A stretch of DNA of 64,000 nt from JAZGGS01 sp963749485 (GTDB taxonomy: Bacteria > Bacteroidota > Ignavibacteria > Ignavibacteriales > Ignavibacteriaceae). A model generated the notes under the pieces. That model worked only from the letters and a program-made list of their open reading frames with translations. It had not been told where the DNA came from and made no database searches. A program made the translations under genes and the position numbers. This document shows positions 11,369 through 22,108 of this stretch, piece after piece. Within the stretch, counting starts at the first letter, position 1. Each line of letters opens with the position of its first letter. The DNA lies in assembly GCA_963749485.1 (NCBI GenBank), contig CAVVMV010000029.1:10549-74548 (forward strand), written 5' to 3'.

Positions 11369-12127
11369 ATGTTTATGCGATTTGTACACTTATCAATTGA
11401 TGGGGAACACGAAAGTACTTTCAGGCATTTTTACAATTCAATTGTACTCCCGCAGCTTCAAAAAATGGATGGCTGTAAAATGGCTGGATTAATAAAGAGT
11501 AATGCAGACAAAGGGAAATTTGTTTCACTAACATTATGGGATGAAAAAGATCAGGCAGAGAAATATGAAAAGAGTGAAGTGAATAAAAACCTGTCCGAGC
11601 AAGTGAATCAGTTTCTTTCTGAATCCAGCGAATGGAAAATTCAGCTTTCAGATGATTTCAGACTTGAATACAAACCTGAAACGGAAACCCCTTTTAAAAG
11701 AAATTATGCTGTAGCAGTAAGCACGAAGAATACCGAATCATCTATTACGCAGCAAAGTGGAATGTACATAAGAATAGTATCAGTAAAAATTGAACCGGGC
11801 AAAGTGGAGGAATTCAGAGAGCTTTATTCCAAAGAAATTATTCCGGCACTGGAATCTACAGAAGGCTGCAGCTTTGCATACTTGATAGAGAGTGTAAAGG
11901 AAGAGAATGAATATTTATCAATTTCCGTTTGGGAAGACAAATCATTCGCAGATAAGTATGAAGCCAGCGGCAAGTTTGATGAGTTTACAGCAAAAGTAAA
12001 GCATACTTTTTCTAAATTTTATTTGTGGAAAATGGAACTTGAGCAGGAATCGAAAGGAAAAGTTGAAACCAGCGAAGATATGAAAATTGATAACTACACA
12101 ATGGTAACTGGAAAAAGTTTTAATTAA
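11369..12127 (+). CDS. Protein with two antibiotic-biosynthesis-monooxygenase (ABM) domains
   Basis: Two ferredoxin-like ABM modules occur in tandem. Module 1 (residues 1-95) has FMRFVHLSIDGEHESTFRHFY and FVSLTLWDEKDQAEKY. Module 2 (about 130-225) has MYIRIVSVKIEPGKVEEFRE and YLSISVWEDKSFADKY. The internal duplication is plain from the repeated 'G/DGC...LI.S......SLT/SVW.DK..A.KYE' pattern. ABM domains are found in heme-degrading and quinone monooxygenases as well as in non-enzymatic proteins. The His or Asn residues diagnostic of heme degradation are not evident. No signal peptide. It lies 50 bases after the phosphatase and 20 before the first kinase, suggesting one operon. Confidence 0.75.
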   Translation: MFMRFVHLSIDGEHESTFRHFYNSIVLPQLQKMDGCKMAGLIKSNADKGKFVSLTLWDEKDQAEKYEKSEVNKNLSEQVNQFLSESSEWKIQLSDDFRLEYKPETETPFKRNYAVAVSTKNTESSITQQSGMYIRIVSVKIEPGKVEEFRELYSKEIIPALESTEGCSFAYLIESVKEENEYLSISVWEDKSFADKYEASGKFDEFTAKVKHTFSKFYLWKMELEQESKGKVETSEDMKIDNYTMVTGKSFN

Positions 12128-12146
12128 TAGATTGATAATATAAAGA

Positions 12147-15027
12147 ATGATCGGACAAAACAATTCTTCATTATAAAATATTAGAAAAGCTCGGCGAAGG
12201 CGGAATGGGTGTGGTATATCTTGCCGAAGACACAAAGTTAGAACGTAAAGTTGCTATAAAGTTTTTACCAAGACATATCGCATGTAATTCAGAAGAACGT
12301 GAAAGATTTAAGATAGAAGCAAAAGCAGCCGCAGCATTAAACCATCCAATATTGCAACAATCCATGCGATAGAAGAATCAGAAGATCAATTATTTATTGT
12401 GATGGAATATATAGACGGAGTTGAGTTAAAAGATAAAATAAAGGATGGTGCAATTCCAGTTGAAGAAGCAATTAAAATTGCCACTCAAATTGCAGAAGGA
12501 TTAGAAGCAGCACATAAAAAAGGAATTATTCACAGAGATATTAAATCATCCAACATAATGATAACGAATGATGGTAAAGTAAAAATTATGGATTTTGGAT
12601 TGGCAAAAGATTAAAGGTGCAATCGAAGTTACAAAAGTTGGAACTCAACAATTGGGAACGCTGCTTATATGTCACCGGAACAAACTAGAGGTGAAGAGGT
12701 TGATCACCGAACAGATATTTGGTCTTTTGGTGTAGTGCTTTATGAAATGTTTACAGGTCAATTACCATTTAAAGGTGATTATGAGCAAGCGGTTATCTAC
12801 TCAATCTTAAACGAAGACCCAAAATCAATTACGGAACTCACGGGGATGCTCCATCACAACTAACTCAGATCGTTGAAAGGACATCGCAAAAAAATCCTAC
12901 AAAGCGGTATAAACAACAGCATTCGTAATGTAGATGAAAATTTTATCGAATCAATCTCACAACTTTCTTCAAGAAAGGGCATAAATATAACTACTCGTAT
13001 TCCACACATAAAATCATTTCTAAACCTTTCGAACGAGTCTGTTGCGCTTTTGCATAAAGAACAACTCTGGGACTCGGTTGTAATGATGCTAAATATTCTC
13101 TCAAGTGAACGACCATTAATACTTATACTGGATGATTTACAATGGGCAGATAAAACAACGCTCGGACTGTTTGCATTTATTGCCAGAAATATCTCCTACC
13201 TTCCTATAATGCAAATTGGAATTTACCGGAGAGGCAGTACAGTTTCGGATGAAATAATAGATGAGGAACATATTTTTGAATCACTCAGGCACCTTAAAAT
13301 AGATGGTGTTGCTAGTCAGATTGATCTGGCCGGATTGACTGAGGAAGAGACTGAAAAATATGTTAACAAATTGTTCGATGGTGAAAAGGTTTCTCAAAAT
13401 CTTAGCAAAAAGATATATAAACATACTGAAGGGCTTCCTCTTTTTATTTCAGAACTGGTAAACCTGCTTAAAGATAAAAATCTTGTTTACGTTGATGGAG
13501 ATGTATGGAAACTAAAAGAAAATCAGCAACTACAATTCGTATCAAAAAAAATTAAGGATATCATATTCCAGAGGGTCTCCGGTTTAGATAAAGAATTAAG
13601 CGAAATCCTTGAGATTGCATCCTGCGAGGGAGAATATTTTTTATCGGAGACTATTTCAGCTTGCTTGAATATTGACCGAATTCCTTTGTTGAAGCAACTT
13701 CAAGTGCTGGAGACGCAATACAATTTGATAAGACATGAAAAGAATCTTTATCGTTTTAATCATTTGATGGTACGGGAAGTATTATATGATTCAATTTTAC
13801 ACGAGCTACGTGAAGAATATCATAGAATGATAGCATCATACCTTATAGAAGAAATATTCGACCAAAGATGAATATTCCGCACGCATTGCTCATCATTTAA
13901 CTTCTTCAAACCAGGAAGAAAAGTCACTCGAATATTTTTTAATAGCAGCTAATCTCTCCCGCAATCTTTACGCAACCGATGATGCTCTGGATTCATATCA
14001 AAAAGTAAGTACAATCATGAAAAAGTTACCCTCAGCAGATTCATCGTTAATAATTGGAGTAGAGGAAGGACTTGGTGATGTTAAGCATTCCATGGGCAAT
14101 GCGAAGGAAGCCCTAAAACATTATTCGACATTTTTAGAAATTGCACGCCAATCATCGAACCGCATTAACGAGATTAAAGCACTACGAAAATCCGCAGAAG
14201 TAAACCGGGTGCTTGGAAACATTAAAACAGCATCTGACTTATGCAACGAAGCAATAGATATTTCAAAAGCTGTAAAGAGTAACGAAGAATTAATTCGTGC
14301 AATCAACACAATGGCATTTATTAACGCTTCTAAAGGATCTTATGACAAAACAATACAAATTTCTGAAGAAGCTCTTATCATTGCCAGACAAATTGAAGAT
14401 TCGATAAATGAATCAGTTAGTTTAAGCAATATGGGATTTGCTTATTGGCATATAGGTAACTATTCCCAAGCAATGAAATATTTTAATGAAGCAATTAACA
14501 TACAGAGGGCTATCGGAGATAACCTAGGGTTGGCTACCACATTAAATTTTATTGCAATGGCATATTGGAAAGTTGGAAATTATAGTAAAGCGTTAGACGA
14601 TGCAACAGAATCAGTAAAGATTAAGGAACAGGTAGCAGATTATCGAAAGATTCCTGGTGTTTTAAACGTAATCGGTGACGTTTATCGATCACTGAATGAT
14701 ATAGATAAAGCCATTGAGTTCCACACAAAATCCCTTGCTATGGCGAGTGAACATCAAAATAAAGGGGCTATGTGTGATAATATACGAGACCTTGGAGAAG
14801 ACTATTTGCTGCTTGGAGATTATAAATCAGCGCGAGAAAAATATGATGAAGTTCTTGAACTGGCAAAAATTTCAGGAATATTATGGTATGAAACAAGAAC
14901 TTACATTTCACTTAGTGAATTGTGTTTGCTATCCGGTGATAAGGATCAAGCAAAACACTTTGCTGAAAAGGGATTTAATTTGGAAAATTGTGAAGGATTT
15001 AATTATAGAAGATTATGGCAGGCATGA
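12147..15027 (+). CDS. Ser/Thr protein kinase fused to ATPase and TPR repeats, Walker A segment missing
   Basis: A eukaryotic-type kinase: glycine loop LGEGGMGVVYLAED, VAIKF lysine, HRDIKSSN catalytic loop (near 12530), DFGLAK and MSPEQTRGEEVDHRTDIWSFGVVLYE. It is followed by an AfsR/AAA_16-like region with Walker B LILILDDLQWAD (near 13125) and then by TPR repeats (14017-15027). Reading frames change near 12155, 12350, 12605-12655, 12850, 13860. Between the kinase C-lobe (KNPTKRY, about 12910) and VDENFIES (about 12940) I see no P-loop or the ~100 residues normally between these parts. This is either a deletion or an assembly collapse. It likely senses an internal signal and phosphorylates Ser/Thr targets. 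The kinase part is closely similar, even at DNA level, to the next gene. Confidence 0.8.
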
Positions 15028-15118
15028 AAAATGATTAGGGGTATCATGCCACTGTTTTCGGCATCTCTCCTAATTATTTATTCTGAATCAAGTTCAGAAT
15101 TACAGAAGGAAATTCTAA

Positions 15119-17349
15119 ATGATCAGTAAAACAATATCTCACTATAAAATAATAGAAAAACTCGGCGAAGGCGGGATGGGTGTAGTTTACCTTGCCGAAG
15201 ACACAAAGCTAGAACGTAAAGTTGCTATAAAGTTTTTGCCAAGACATATCGCAAGTAATCTAGAAGAACGCGAAAGATTTGAAATTGAAGCAAAAGCAGC
15301 TGCAGCATTAAACCATCCAAACATTGCTACATATCCATGCCATTGAAGAATCCGATGATGAGATATTTATTGTTATGGAGTTTATTGATGGAATTGAACT
15401 TAAAGGAAAAAATTAAATCCTGGTGAAATTCAAGGTTGAAGAAGCCGTTAACATTGCACGCAGATTGCAGAAGGACTGGGAGCGGCACATAAAAAAGGAA
15501 TCGTTCACAGAGATATCAAATCCTCCAACATAATGATAACAAATGATGGTAAAGCAAAGATTATGGATTTCGGGTTAGCAAAAATAAAAGGAGGGTCGCA
15601 GGTTACAAAAATTGGATCAACAATTGGGACTGCTGCTTATATGTCACCCGAACAATCAAGAGGAGAAGATGTTGATCACCGCACCGATATTTGGTCTTTT
15701 GGAGTAGTGCTTTATGAAATGCTGTCTGGTGAATTACCATTCAAAGGTGATTATGAGCAGGCAATAATATATTCTATTCTGAATGAAGAACCTCAATTTG
15801 TAAAAAAATCCGAAAATAAAATATCAATTCAAAAAGTTATAAAAAAAGCTTTGAGAAAGGATCGCGATAAAAGGTATGGACAGATGAGTGAGTTGATAGC
15901 AGATCTTAAATCGAAAGAGGTATCGATTGCAGAATCAAATGATAAAGGCATAGAAATAGAAATTAAGAAATTGGCAGTCCTTCCATTTTCAAATTTGATA
16001 AATGATCCACAGACAAATTTTTTGGGTTTTGCTCTTGCTGATCAGATAATAGGATCAATGGCTTATTCAAAAAACGTGCTTATTAGACCATCTAGTTCCG
16101 TTCGTAAATTTCAAAATGAAATTGTTGATTTAAAAAAAGTAGGTGAAGAACTTAAAGTTGATTTTGTTTTAGCAGGAAATTATTTAAAAGAAGCAGACAC
16201 TATCAGGTTAAATATTGAATTGGTTGATCTTGAATCAGACAAAATGATATGGAGAGAATCGATACAAATAAAATATAAAAATGTGTTTGAACTTCAGGAT
16301 ATTGTTTCTCAAAAAGTAGTTGAAGGACTAAAGGTTCAGTTTTCCGAAGAAGAACGTGAAAGAATGAAACCGGAAACACCGCAAAATCCCGAAGCGTACG
16401 AATTTTATCTGCGCGCTGTTTCATATCCTCAAACAATCGAAGCAAGCAAGCTGGCAATTGAGATGCTTAATAATGCTATCAACCTGGACCCAAATCTGGC
16501 TCCCGCATATCTGGAACTAGGAAGCCGATATAATCAATTATCCCAGGTAGGAACGAGCACGATAGTAGCACAAAATAAAGCAGAGAAAGCATTACTAAAG
16601 GCATTATCTTTAAATAAGGATTTTCTCCCTGCCCTTGCATATTTAGGTCTTCTGTATACCGATGCCGGTAAACATGAAGAAGCTCATGAAATGTTAATCA
16701 GAGCACTAAAGATAAATCCGAATGATGCCTGGCTGCATTTTTCGCTGAGTTATCATTACAGGTATATTGGATTTCTTGAAGAGTCGAAGAATTGAAGCAG
16801 AAACGGCGCTTACTATTGATCCTAATAATCCAAGATTTAGGTCTTCAATTATTACCAGTATGTTTTTGGGCAAATACGATGAAATTCTGGAAACATTTAA
16901 TTTAGATGTTGAGAGCCCATTTACATTAAATCATTTGGGTGAAGTAGCTTTCCGTGCTGGTAACTATGAACTTTCCAATAAATATTTTGAAAAGGTCATA
17001 AGTATAAAAGATGAAATCAGTGAGTATTATTTCGCTGCCTCTTTTATTGAATATATGAAAGGAAATTTGGAAAATGCAACAGAGTATACTTTAAAAAGAG
17101 AATTAGAAAATCCTGCCGATAGCGAAAATTTTTATGAGATCGCACGGGTTTATGGACTATTGAATAATAAAGAGGCTTGTTGTAGAGCATTAAGAAAATC
17201 AATTGACATGGGTTATGTAAGTTATCCATCCATGCAAGGAGATTCATTTCTTGATATCAGTGAAAGCGGATCCTGGGATAAAAGACTTACTCGCAAAAGC
17301 AAAGATGAAACACGATGAACTAAGGGAAAAATTATTAACAACTTATTAA
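15119..17349 (+). CDS. Ser/Thr protein kinase with FlgO/TolB-like domain and TPR repeats
   Basis: About 740 residues. Kinase domain: LGEGGMGVVYLAED, VAIKF, HRDIKSSN (near 15505), DFGLAK (near 15570), APE-equivalent MSPEQSRGEDVDHRTDIWSFG. From about 15965 comes a FlgO/TolB-N-like module (KLAVLPFSNL...FALADQIIGSMAY...VDFVLAGNYL), then TPR repeats to the C-terminus. The combination is common in Ignavibacteria-type genomes. Two compensating frameshifts lie between 15330 and 15480, one near 16790, and one near 17275. The last restores the tail KDLLAKAKMKHDELREKLL, so the true stop is TAA 17347-17349. It is the tandem paralogue of the preceding kinase and starts 91 bases after it. Confidence 0.85.
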
Positions 17350-17386
17350 ATAAGTACGAACAAAATTTTGTAGATTAAGAAAAATT

Positions 17387-17476
17387 ATGACCGGTAAAAC
17401 AACTTCTAATAAAAAGATAAGTGAAAAACTTGGCGAGTGTGGAGTAGGATTGGGACGCTACAGAAAGCAATTTTGA
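17387..17476 (+). pseudogene. N-terminal stub of a third Ser/Thr kinase
   Basis: The 29-codon frame from ATG 17387 begins MTGKTTSNKKISEKLGECGVG. This matches the first residues of the two upstream kinases (MISKTISHYKIIEKLGEGGMG) before diverging and stopping. It also keeps the same spacing after the preceding stop. I read it as the remains of a third tandem copy, deleted after its glycine loop. No kinase sequence is visible after 17460, and the rest of the gap to 17684 shows no gene. Confidence 0.6.
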
Positions 17477-17684
17477 AAAACTCATCAGGTTAAACCAGAA
17501 TTCTAAATTGTCTTCCTTCTTATACGCACACGAATAAATAATAATACACCATCCTCTTTTCCCTTTCCTCTATCCTGAACGAATTGTTTGAATTTAAGAC
17601 GATTTCAAAATAAATCAATCGTTTTTTCTTTTTAAATAACAGGCAAAGGATTTGATAGGAATATGAAATGAAAGGGATACTAAA

Positions 17685-18357
17685 ATGAAAAGATTTTTAC
17701 AAATTACAACAATTACCATATCAATTTTTATCAGTTCATTTGCACAGCCATCTGCTTCACTCTATTTTACTACTGCATTTCCTATGGATGAATTTCAAGA
17801 TTTCGCGCCTACAACCGGATTTGGTAGCACAATCGAGTTTTTTTTTTTCACCCCTTCCCAAAAAACTCCTTACGGCGTTGGTTTAAACTTTAGCTATGTT
17901 TCTTACGGTCTCCACTTTGTTAATGATCCTTACAATAATGAACTACATTTAAGTTCTAACGAGGCAAATAATTTTGCAAGCACTCATATCCTTTTCCAGG
18001 TTGGAAGTTATTCCGGTTCTGTAAGACCATACTTTGAAACTTTATTTGGCGGAAGTTACATCTTTTCAAATACAGAAATCGGGTACGACTATTACGGCCC
18101 GGTATCTCTCTGGATTGATGACTGGGCGTGGAGTTATGGTGCGGGAGTGGGTTGTAAAATTTCTATCTTTAGGTGATGCTTACTTTAATCGTGGATCTGT
18201 TTACATCGATTTAAAGGTTCGTTATTGTTTGGAACTACAACATCTTACCTCGACCGGGAATCTATTTCCGTTTACTACGATACAATAGAGTATTCGCTTA
18301 TTGAATCGAAAGACTGATATGTTAACTGCAAGTATTGGGTTGTACTTCTTCTTTTAA
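17685..18357 (+). CDS. Outer-membrane beta-barrel protein, unknown function
   Basis: A signal peptide ending SSFAQ is followed by alternating polar/aromatic strands (YGVGLNFSYVSYGLHF, VRPYFETLFGGSYIF, WSYGAGVGCKI). It ends in a strand closing with phenylalanine (SIGLYFFF), as in porin-like barrels assembled by BamA. The frame changes near 18165, 18220 and 18310; the joined product is about 224 residues and stops at TAA 18355-18357. It is not recognised as a named family. It stands alone, 330 bases after the kinase cluster. Confidence 0.65.
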
Positions 18358-18470
18358 TATTAGTTGCCTTTCAAAGCAAAAAAACACCCCTCATCATAAT
18401 TAGCTGATTATGTATTTATTTATCATTCTTTTTGTAACAAATAGTTAAACCATATCGTCTATAGAAACAG

Positions 18471-18995
18471 ATGTTAGAATCATCAAAATTTAATTTTCTT
18501 GTTGATCAGCATAAAAACAGGATCTACAATTACGCACTTTACATGCTTCGCAACAGGATGGATGCCGAGGATATCACCCAGGAAGTGATGATACGTACAT
18601 GGCAGAATATTAATAAATTTAATTTTAATGCAGCAAGAGCGTGGATAATGAGAACCACACATAATTTATGTATTGATTACCTTAGGAAAAACCAGTTGAG
18701 CTTCCAGAGAGAAATGCCAATTGATAATGAAAAAGAAAATTATCTTGAAGATAAAAGTAATGAAGGAAACCCGGCAAACGTTGCCAGCAAGAAAATGATC
18801 GGCTCAAAGATAAAATCAGCTATAGAAAATCTTCCGGAGAAACTTAAAAGCCCGTTTGTTCTATACGAGCTGGAAGGATTTAAATACAGAGAGATAAGTA
18901 AAATTTTAGATGTTCCTTTGAACACAGTAAAAGTAAACCTGCTCCGTGCAAGAAAATATTTACAGAAAGAATTAAAAGTATATAAGAATGATTAA
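18471..18995 (+). CDS. ECF-family RNA polymerase sigma factor
   Basis: A 174-residue sigma-70 family protein of ECF size. Region 2 holds DAEDITQEVMIRTWQNINKF and ARAWIMRTTHNLCIDYLRK. Region 4 holds the helix-turn-helix FKYREISKILDVPLNTVKVNLLRARKYLQKEL. It directs RNA polymerase to its own regulon and is probably held inactive by the product of the next gene, whose start codon overlaps its stop (ATG 18988 against TAA 18993-18995). The frame is intact. Co-transcription with DUF4252 genes is a recurrent Bacteroidota arrangement. Confidence 0.93.
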   Translation: MLESSKFNFLVDQHKNRIYNYALYMLRNRMDAEDITQEVMIRTWQNINKFNFNAARAWIMRTTHNLCIDYLRKNQLSFQREMPIDNEKENYLEDKSNEGNPANVASKKMIGSKIKSAIENLPEKLKSPFVLYELEGFKYREISKILDVPLNTVKVNLLRARKYLQKELKVYKND

Positions 18996-19537
18996 CCCGG
19001 ATAACATAAGTCCAGAAATTAATTGATAAGATTATAAATGTTGCTTACGGCGATGCAAGTATAACTGAAAGAATTATTGTATTCTGGAAGGCATCCCGTA
19101 ATGGTGAAGTAAAGAGAGTTTTGGAAGAGTACAAAACCACAGCAAACTCAGTTCATAATATTAATAAAGAAGAACTTCCTGAATTTGTTATTGAATCCGT
19201 TCGCAGAAGGATAGAGTTTGAGAATGAATCAGAAAACTTAATATCAAAAGCATATTTTGCACTCTTTTCTAAACCAATTTTTTCTGCAGCAGTGGTTAGC
19301 ATATTTGTGTTGGCGATAATATCGTTCTTTCTCTTCAAACAGCCAGCCACAACACATAAATACAGCAAGGCGGAAATTGAACTTGCGCAGCAGCAGCTTG
19401 AAGATTCTTTTACAATTGTAAGTAGGGTTTTTAATAAAGCAGAACAAAAACTTGATAAAGAAATTATAAACGATCGTGTAAGTAAACAATTAAACAAAGG
19501 TCTAAACCTTGTAAACGAATACCTTATAGGAGGATAA
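18988..19537 (+). CDS. Probable membrane anti-sigma factor
   Basis: Starts inside the sigma-factor gene (8-base overlap), so the two are likely translationally coupled. After a frameshift near 19015-19030 the product reads LIDKIINVAYGDASITERIIVFWKASR, a short helical cytoplasmic part. It has one transmembrane segment (about 19265-19335, FSAAVVSIFVLAIISFFLF) and a periplasmic helical tail. No zinc-binding HxxxCxxC is seen. The position, size (~183 residues) and topology fit an anti-sigma factor, although sequence alone does not name the family. Its last codons contain the ribosome site (AGGAGG) of the next gene. Confidence 0.7.
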
Positions 19538-19538
19538 A

Positions 19539-20105
19539 ATGAAAACGATTAAACTAATACCAATGCTTGTGCTTTTTTCAATCGCGTTATTTGCACAAAG
19601 CAACGAGCTGAAGAATGAACCCGGTTATGTTGATTTTGGTGATCTATCATCATTCGAAAATTCAACCGGTGTTACTGAAGTTATTCTTGAAGAAGATCTT
19701 CTTTCCACTCTCGCACAAATTTCAAATGTAGAAGATCCGAACATTATGGCTATTCTTGAAGGACTTAAACTTGTTAAAGCAAATGTTTTTGAAGTAAGTG
19801 AGGAGAACCAGGATGAGTTGAAAAGTAGGATTGACAAAATAGACTCCAAGCTTACAGGCAGCAACTGGAAAAGAATTGTGAGAACCAGGAGCGCTGAAGA
19901 AACTGCGAACGTTTATATTAAACAGAACAGCAGCAAGCAAATTATCGGTCTGGCAGTTACAACACTTGAATCAGATGGCGAAGCAGCTTTTGTTAACATT
20001 GTGGGCATAATTGACCTCGCTACCATTGGTAAGCTCGGCAACAAGTTCAACATTCCTCATCTTGAGGGAGTTGGAAAACATAATGGTGACTCCGATGAAG
20101 ACTAA
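19539..20105 (+). CDS. Exported DUF4252-family protein
   Basis: A 188-residue protein with signal peptide MKTIKLIPMLVLFSIALFAQ. The remainder fits DUF4252: GYVDFGDLSSFENSTGVTEVILEEDLL, IMAILEGLKLVKANVFEV, GSNWKRIVRTRSAEETANVYIK and IIGLAVTTLESDGEAAFVNIVGIIDL. Its function is unknown. The gene follows the putative anti-sigma gene by one base and overlaps the next DUF4252 gene. It is therefore part of a four-gene sigma operon and probably an envelope component acting with it. Confidence 0.85.
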   Translation: MKTIKLIPMLVLFSIALFAQSNELKNEPGYVDFGDLSSFENSTGVTEVILEEDLLSTLAQISNVEDPNIMAILEGLKLVKANVFEVSEENQDELKSRIDKIDSKLTGSNWKRIVRTRSAEETANVYIKQNSSKQIIGLAVTTLESDGEAAFVNIVGIIDLATIGKLGNKFNIPHLEGVGKHNGDSDED

Positions 20106-20635
20106 ATCAATAATCGTATTGGTTGCTATTTCATTTTTTCTTGTTACACTAACAGGGTGCATAGGTGTTAACCGGCAGTTTTCTGAAGTGAAGAATAAAA
20201 TTATGGGCGAGCTTGGTGATGATTATAAAACCGAGTTTCAGTTTTCCGTTGGTTCTTCATTAATTCATGTATCAAGCTGGTTTGTAGATCTTGCTGCAGA
20301 CGAGGAATATGTCGATGATATGATACGTGAGATTTCCAGTGTACAGGTTGGTGTTTATAACAGGATTGAAGGTGCCACTCACAATAACTGGCTTTAGTAC
20401 ACTCAATTCAATTGATGAAGAGATGCACAGTAATGGTTGGAAGTATATTGTCCGTACAATTGATAACAATGAATTAACAACCATTTACATTAGCGCCGAT
20501 CCTGAAGAGCTTCTTCAAAAGATGTATGTAATTAATTTAAACGATGATGAGCTTGTAATAGTAGAAGTTAACGGCGATCTGAAAAAAGTAATTGCTTATG
20601 CAATTGAAGAAAGAAGCTTTAACTTAAAAATGTAA
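20095..20635 (+). CDS. DUF4252-family lipoprotein
   Basis: Second DUF4252-type protein of the operon, with lipobox LTGC (about residues 18-21). ATG 20095 (MKTKSIIVL) gives a normal lipoprotein signal; an in-frame ATG at 20083 is also possible. The start lies inside the preceding gene. The frame changes once near 20360-20395, after which SNGWKYIVRTIDNNELTTIYI parallels NWKRIVRTRSAEETANVYI of the neighbour. Likely anchored in the outer or inner membrane. Function unknown; the pairing with its paralogue suggests a heteromeric or redundant role. Confidence 0.8.
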
Positions 20636-20791
20636 TGTAAGGCTTTTCAAGTTCCTTGCAAATTCTATGTGCCCTTTGCTTAGCATATTCCAAGCAGGGG
20701 GTGAAAATTTTTGCAATAATTATTAGATCCAATTATACTTGATATTTTTTTACCTTCCCGCAGCAAATTTGGAACAATTACCCAATTACTA

Positions 20792-21823
20792 ATGTTAAAG
20801 AACTTAATGTATAAGCTAATATTTATAATATTATTCTCTTTCCCAATTCATATTTTAGGAAATGCAGCACAACCCGGGTTTTGGGGTGCGGGAGGAACGG
20901 GAACTTTCTCTTTGCTTTATCCCGAGGATAGTTTACAATACAAAAAAATCCAGATGCTTAAGGAAAATGTTTCGATTCAACTATATCACGGGTATGCTGT
21001 AGTAAAAGGTAAATACTGGATGTATAATGCCAACATCGGAATCGATAACAATTAAAGTTGGATATCCTTTAAACTCTAGCTTTCACAGCGAAACTGAATT
21101 TTCTCATCACCTAACAGAAATCAGATTTGATTCTCTTTATGGATTAAAAGCCTACAGAAATGGTGCGATGGTACCTATCTTATCCGAAGCTATTGATAAT
21201 CCAGATACTGGCTGGGAAAATGAGAACTGGTATGTCTGGAATAATACATTTGAACCCTCTGATACAACTTTAATTACTGTATACTTTATAGTGAATACAA
21301 ACAATACTATAATTCGCAAAGGTTACAACAAAGATCACAATAATGGTTTCATCTACCTGCTGGAAACAGGCGCAACGTGGAAGCAGCCTATTATTGAAGG
21401 AGAAATCAGAATAAAAATAATGGATGGTCTCTCACTTGCTGATATAAAGGGACTGTCACCCGATTCACTTTTTATATCTGATGTTAAAACAGGAATTCTA
21501 ATAACGCGATTTCAGGATATTTCCCCAACTGCAAAAAACAACATTATAATTACCTATGCTGAAAATCTGGATGAATTCAATTTTCAGAATGTTTTAAACA
21601 AACAGGATAAATTATTGAAGAGAATTGATCACTTTTCATCATTGCAAATTAATGAAAGTGATTTCGCACCGAAAAGATTTAGGGACCCTCTCGAAGTTCA
21701 TTCAACGGACCGGCTGACATCAATATTAACGTTATGCTTTTTACATCACCAATTTTTATCATTACTGTAGTTATTGTTGGAATTACAATCCTTGTACTGA
21801 TCATTGTGAAGACAAGAAATTAG
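20792..21823 (+). CDS. Exported single-pass membrane protein, unknown
   Basis: About 343 residues after joining three frames (changes near 21030-21055 and near 21720). It has an N-terminal signal (MYKLIFIILFSFPIHILG), a large beta-rich ectodomain (SITIKVGYPLNSSFHSET, WYVWNNTFEPSDTTLITVYF) and a C-terminal transmembrane segment (PIFIITVVIVGITILVLIIV). A short basic KTRN tail follows, ending at TAG 21821-21823. Topology is periplasmic or extracytoplasmic with a C-terminal anchor. The family is not recognised. Confidence 0.6.
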
Positions 21824-22108
21824 AATACACTGTTGACGTTGTTAATCGCCAATAGGAGATTTAGCAAGTATTTATTCATAAACAACTTATGACGGTTTAT
21901 CACAAACCATCTTTAGTTTAGTAATCTATTGAATTATTATAGACAGACTTTATATCCTATCTGATCTGTTTTTGAGTTATTTAAATTTAAATGGTTAAGT
22001 AAGTTAATATTTAACTTCGCTATTATTTGTAATCGCATACAATTATATTTAATTTTAATCACGCATTTTCACGAAAATAGTGAAACAAAGAAGGGCGGTT
22101 ATTAGTGC

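Noticed and set aside
15200..15350. Kinase sequences as a mobile-element repeat
   Set aside because: The DNA identity between the two kinases follows protein-coding domains and is better explained by tandem gene duplication. No inverted ends or transposase were seen.
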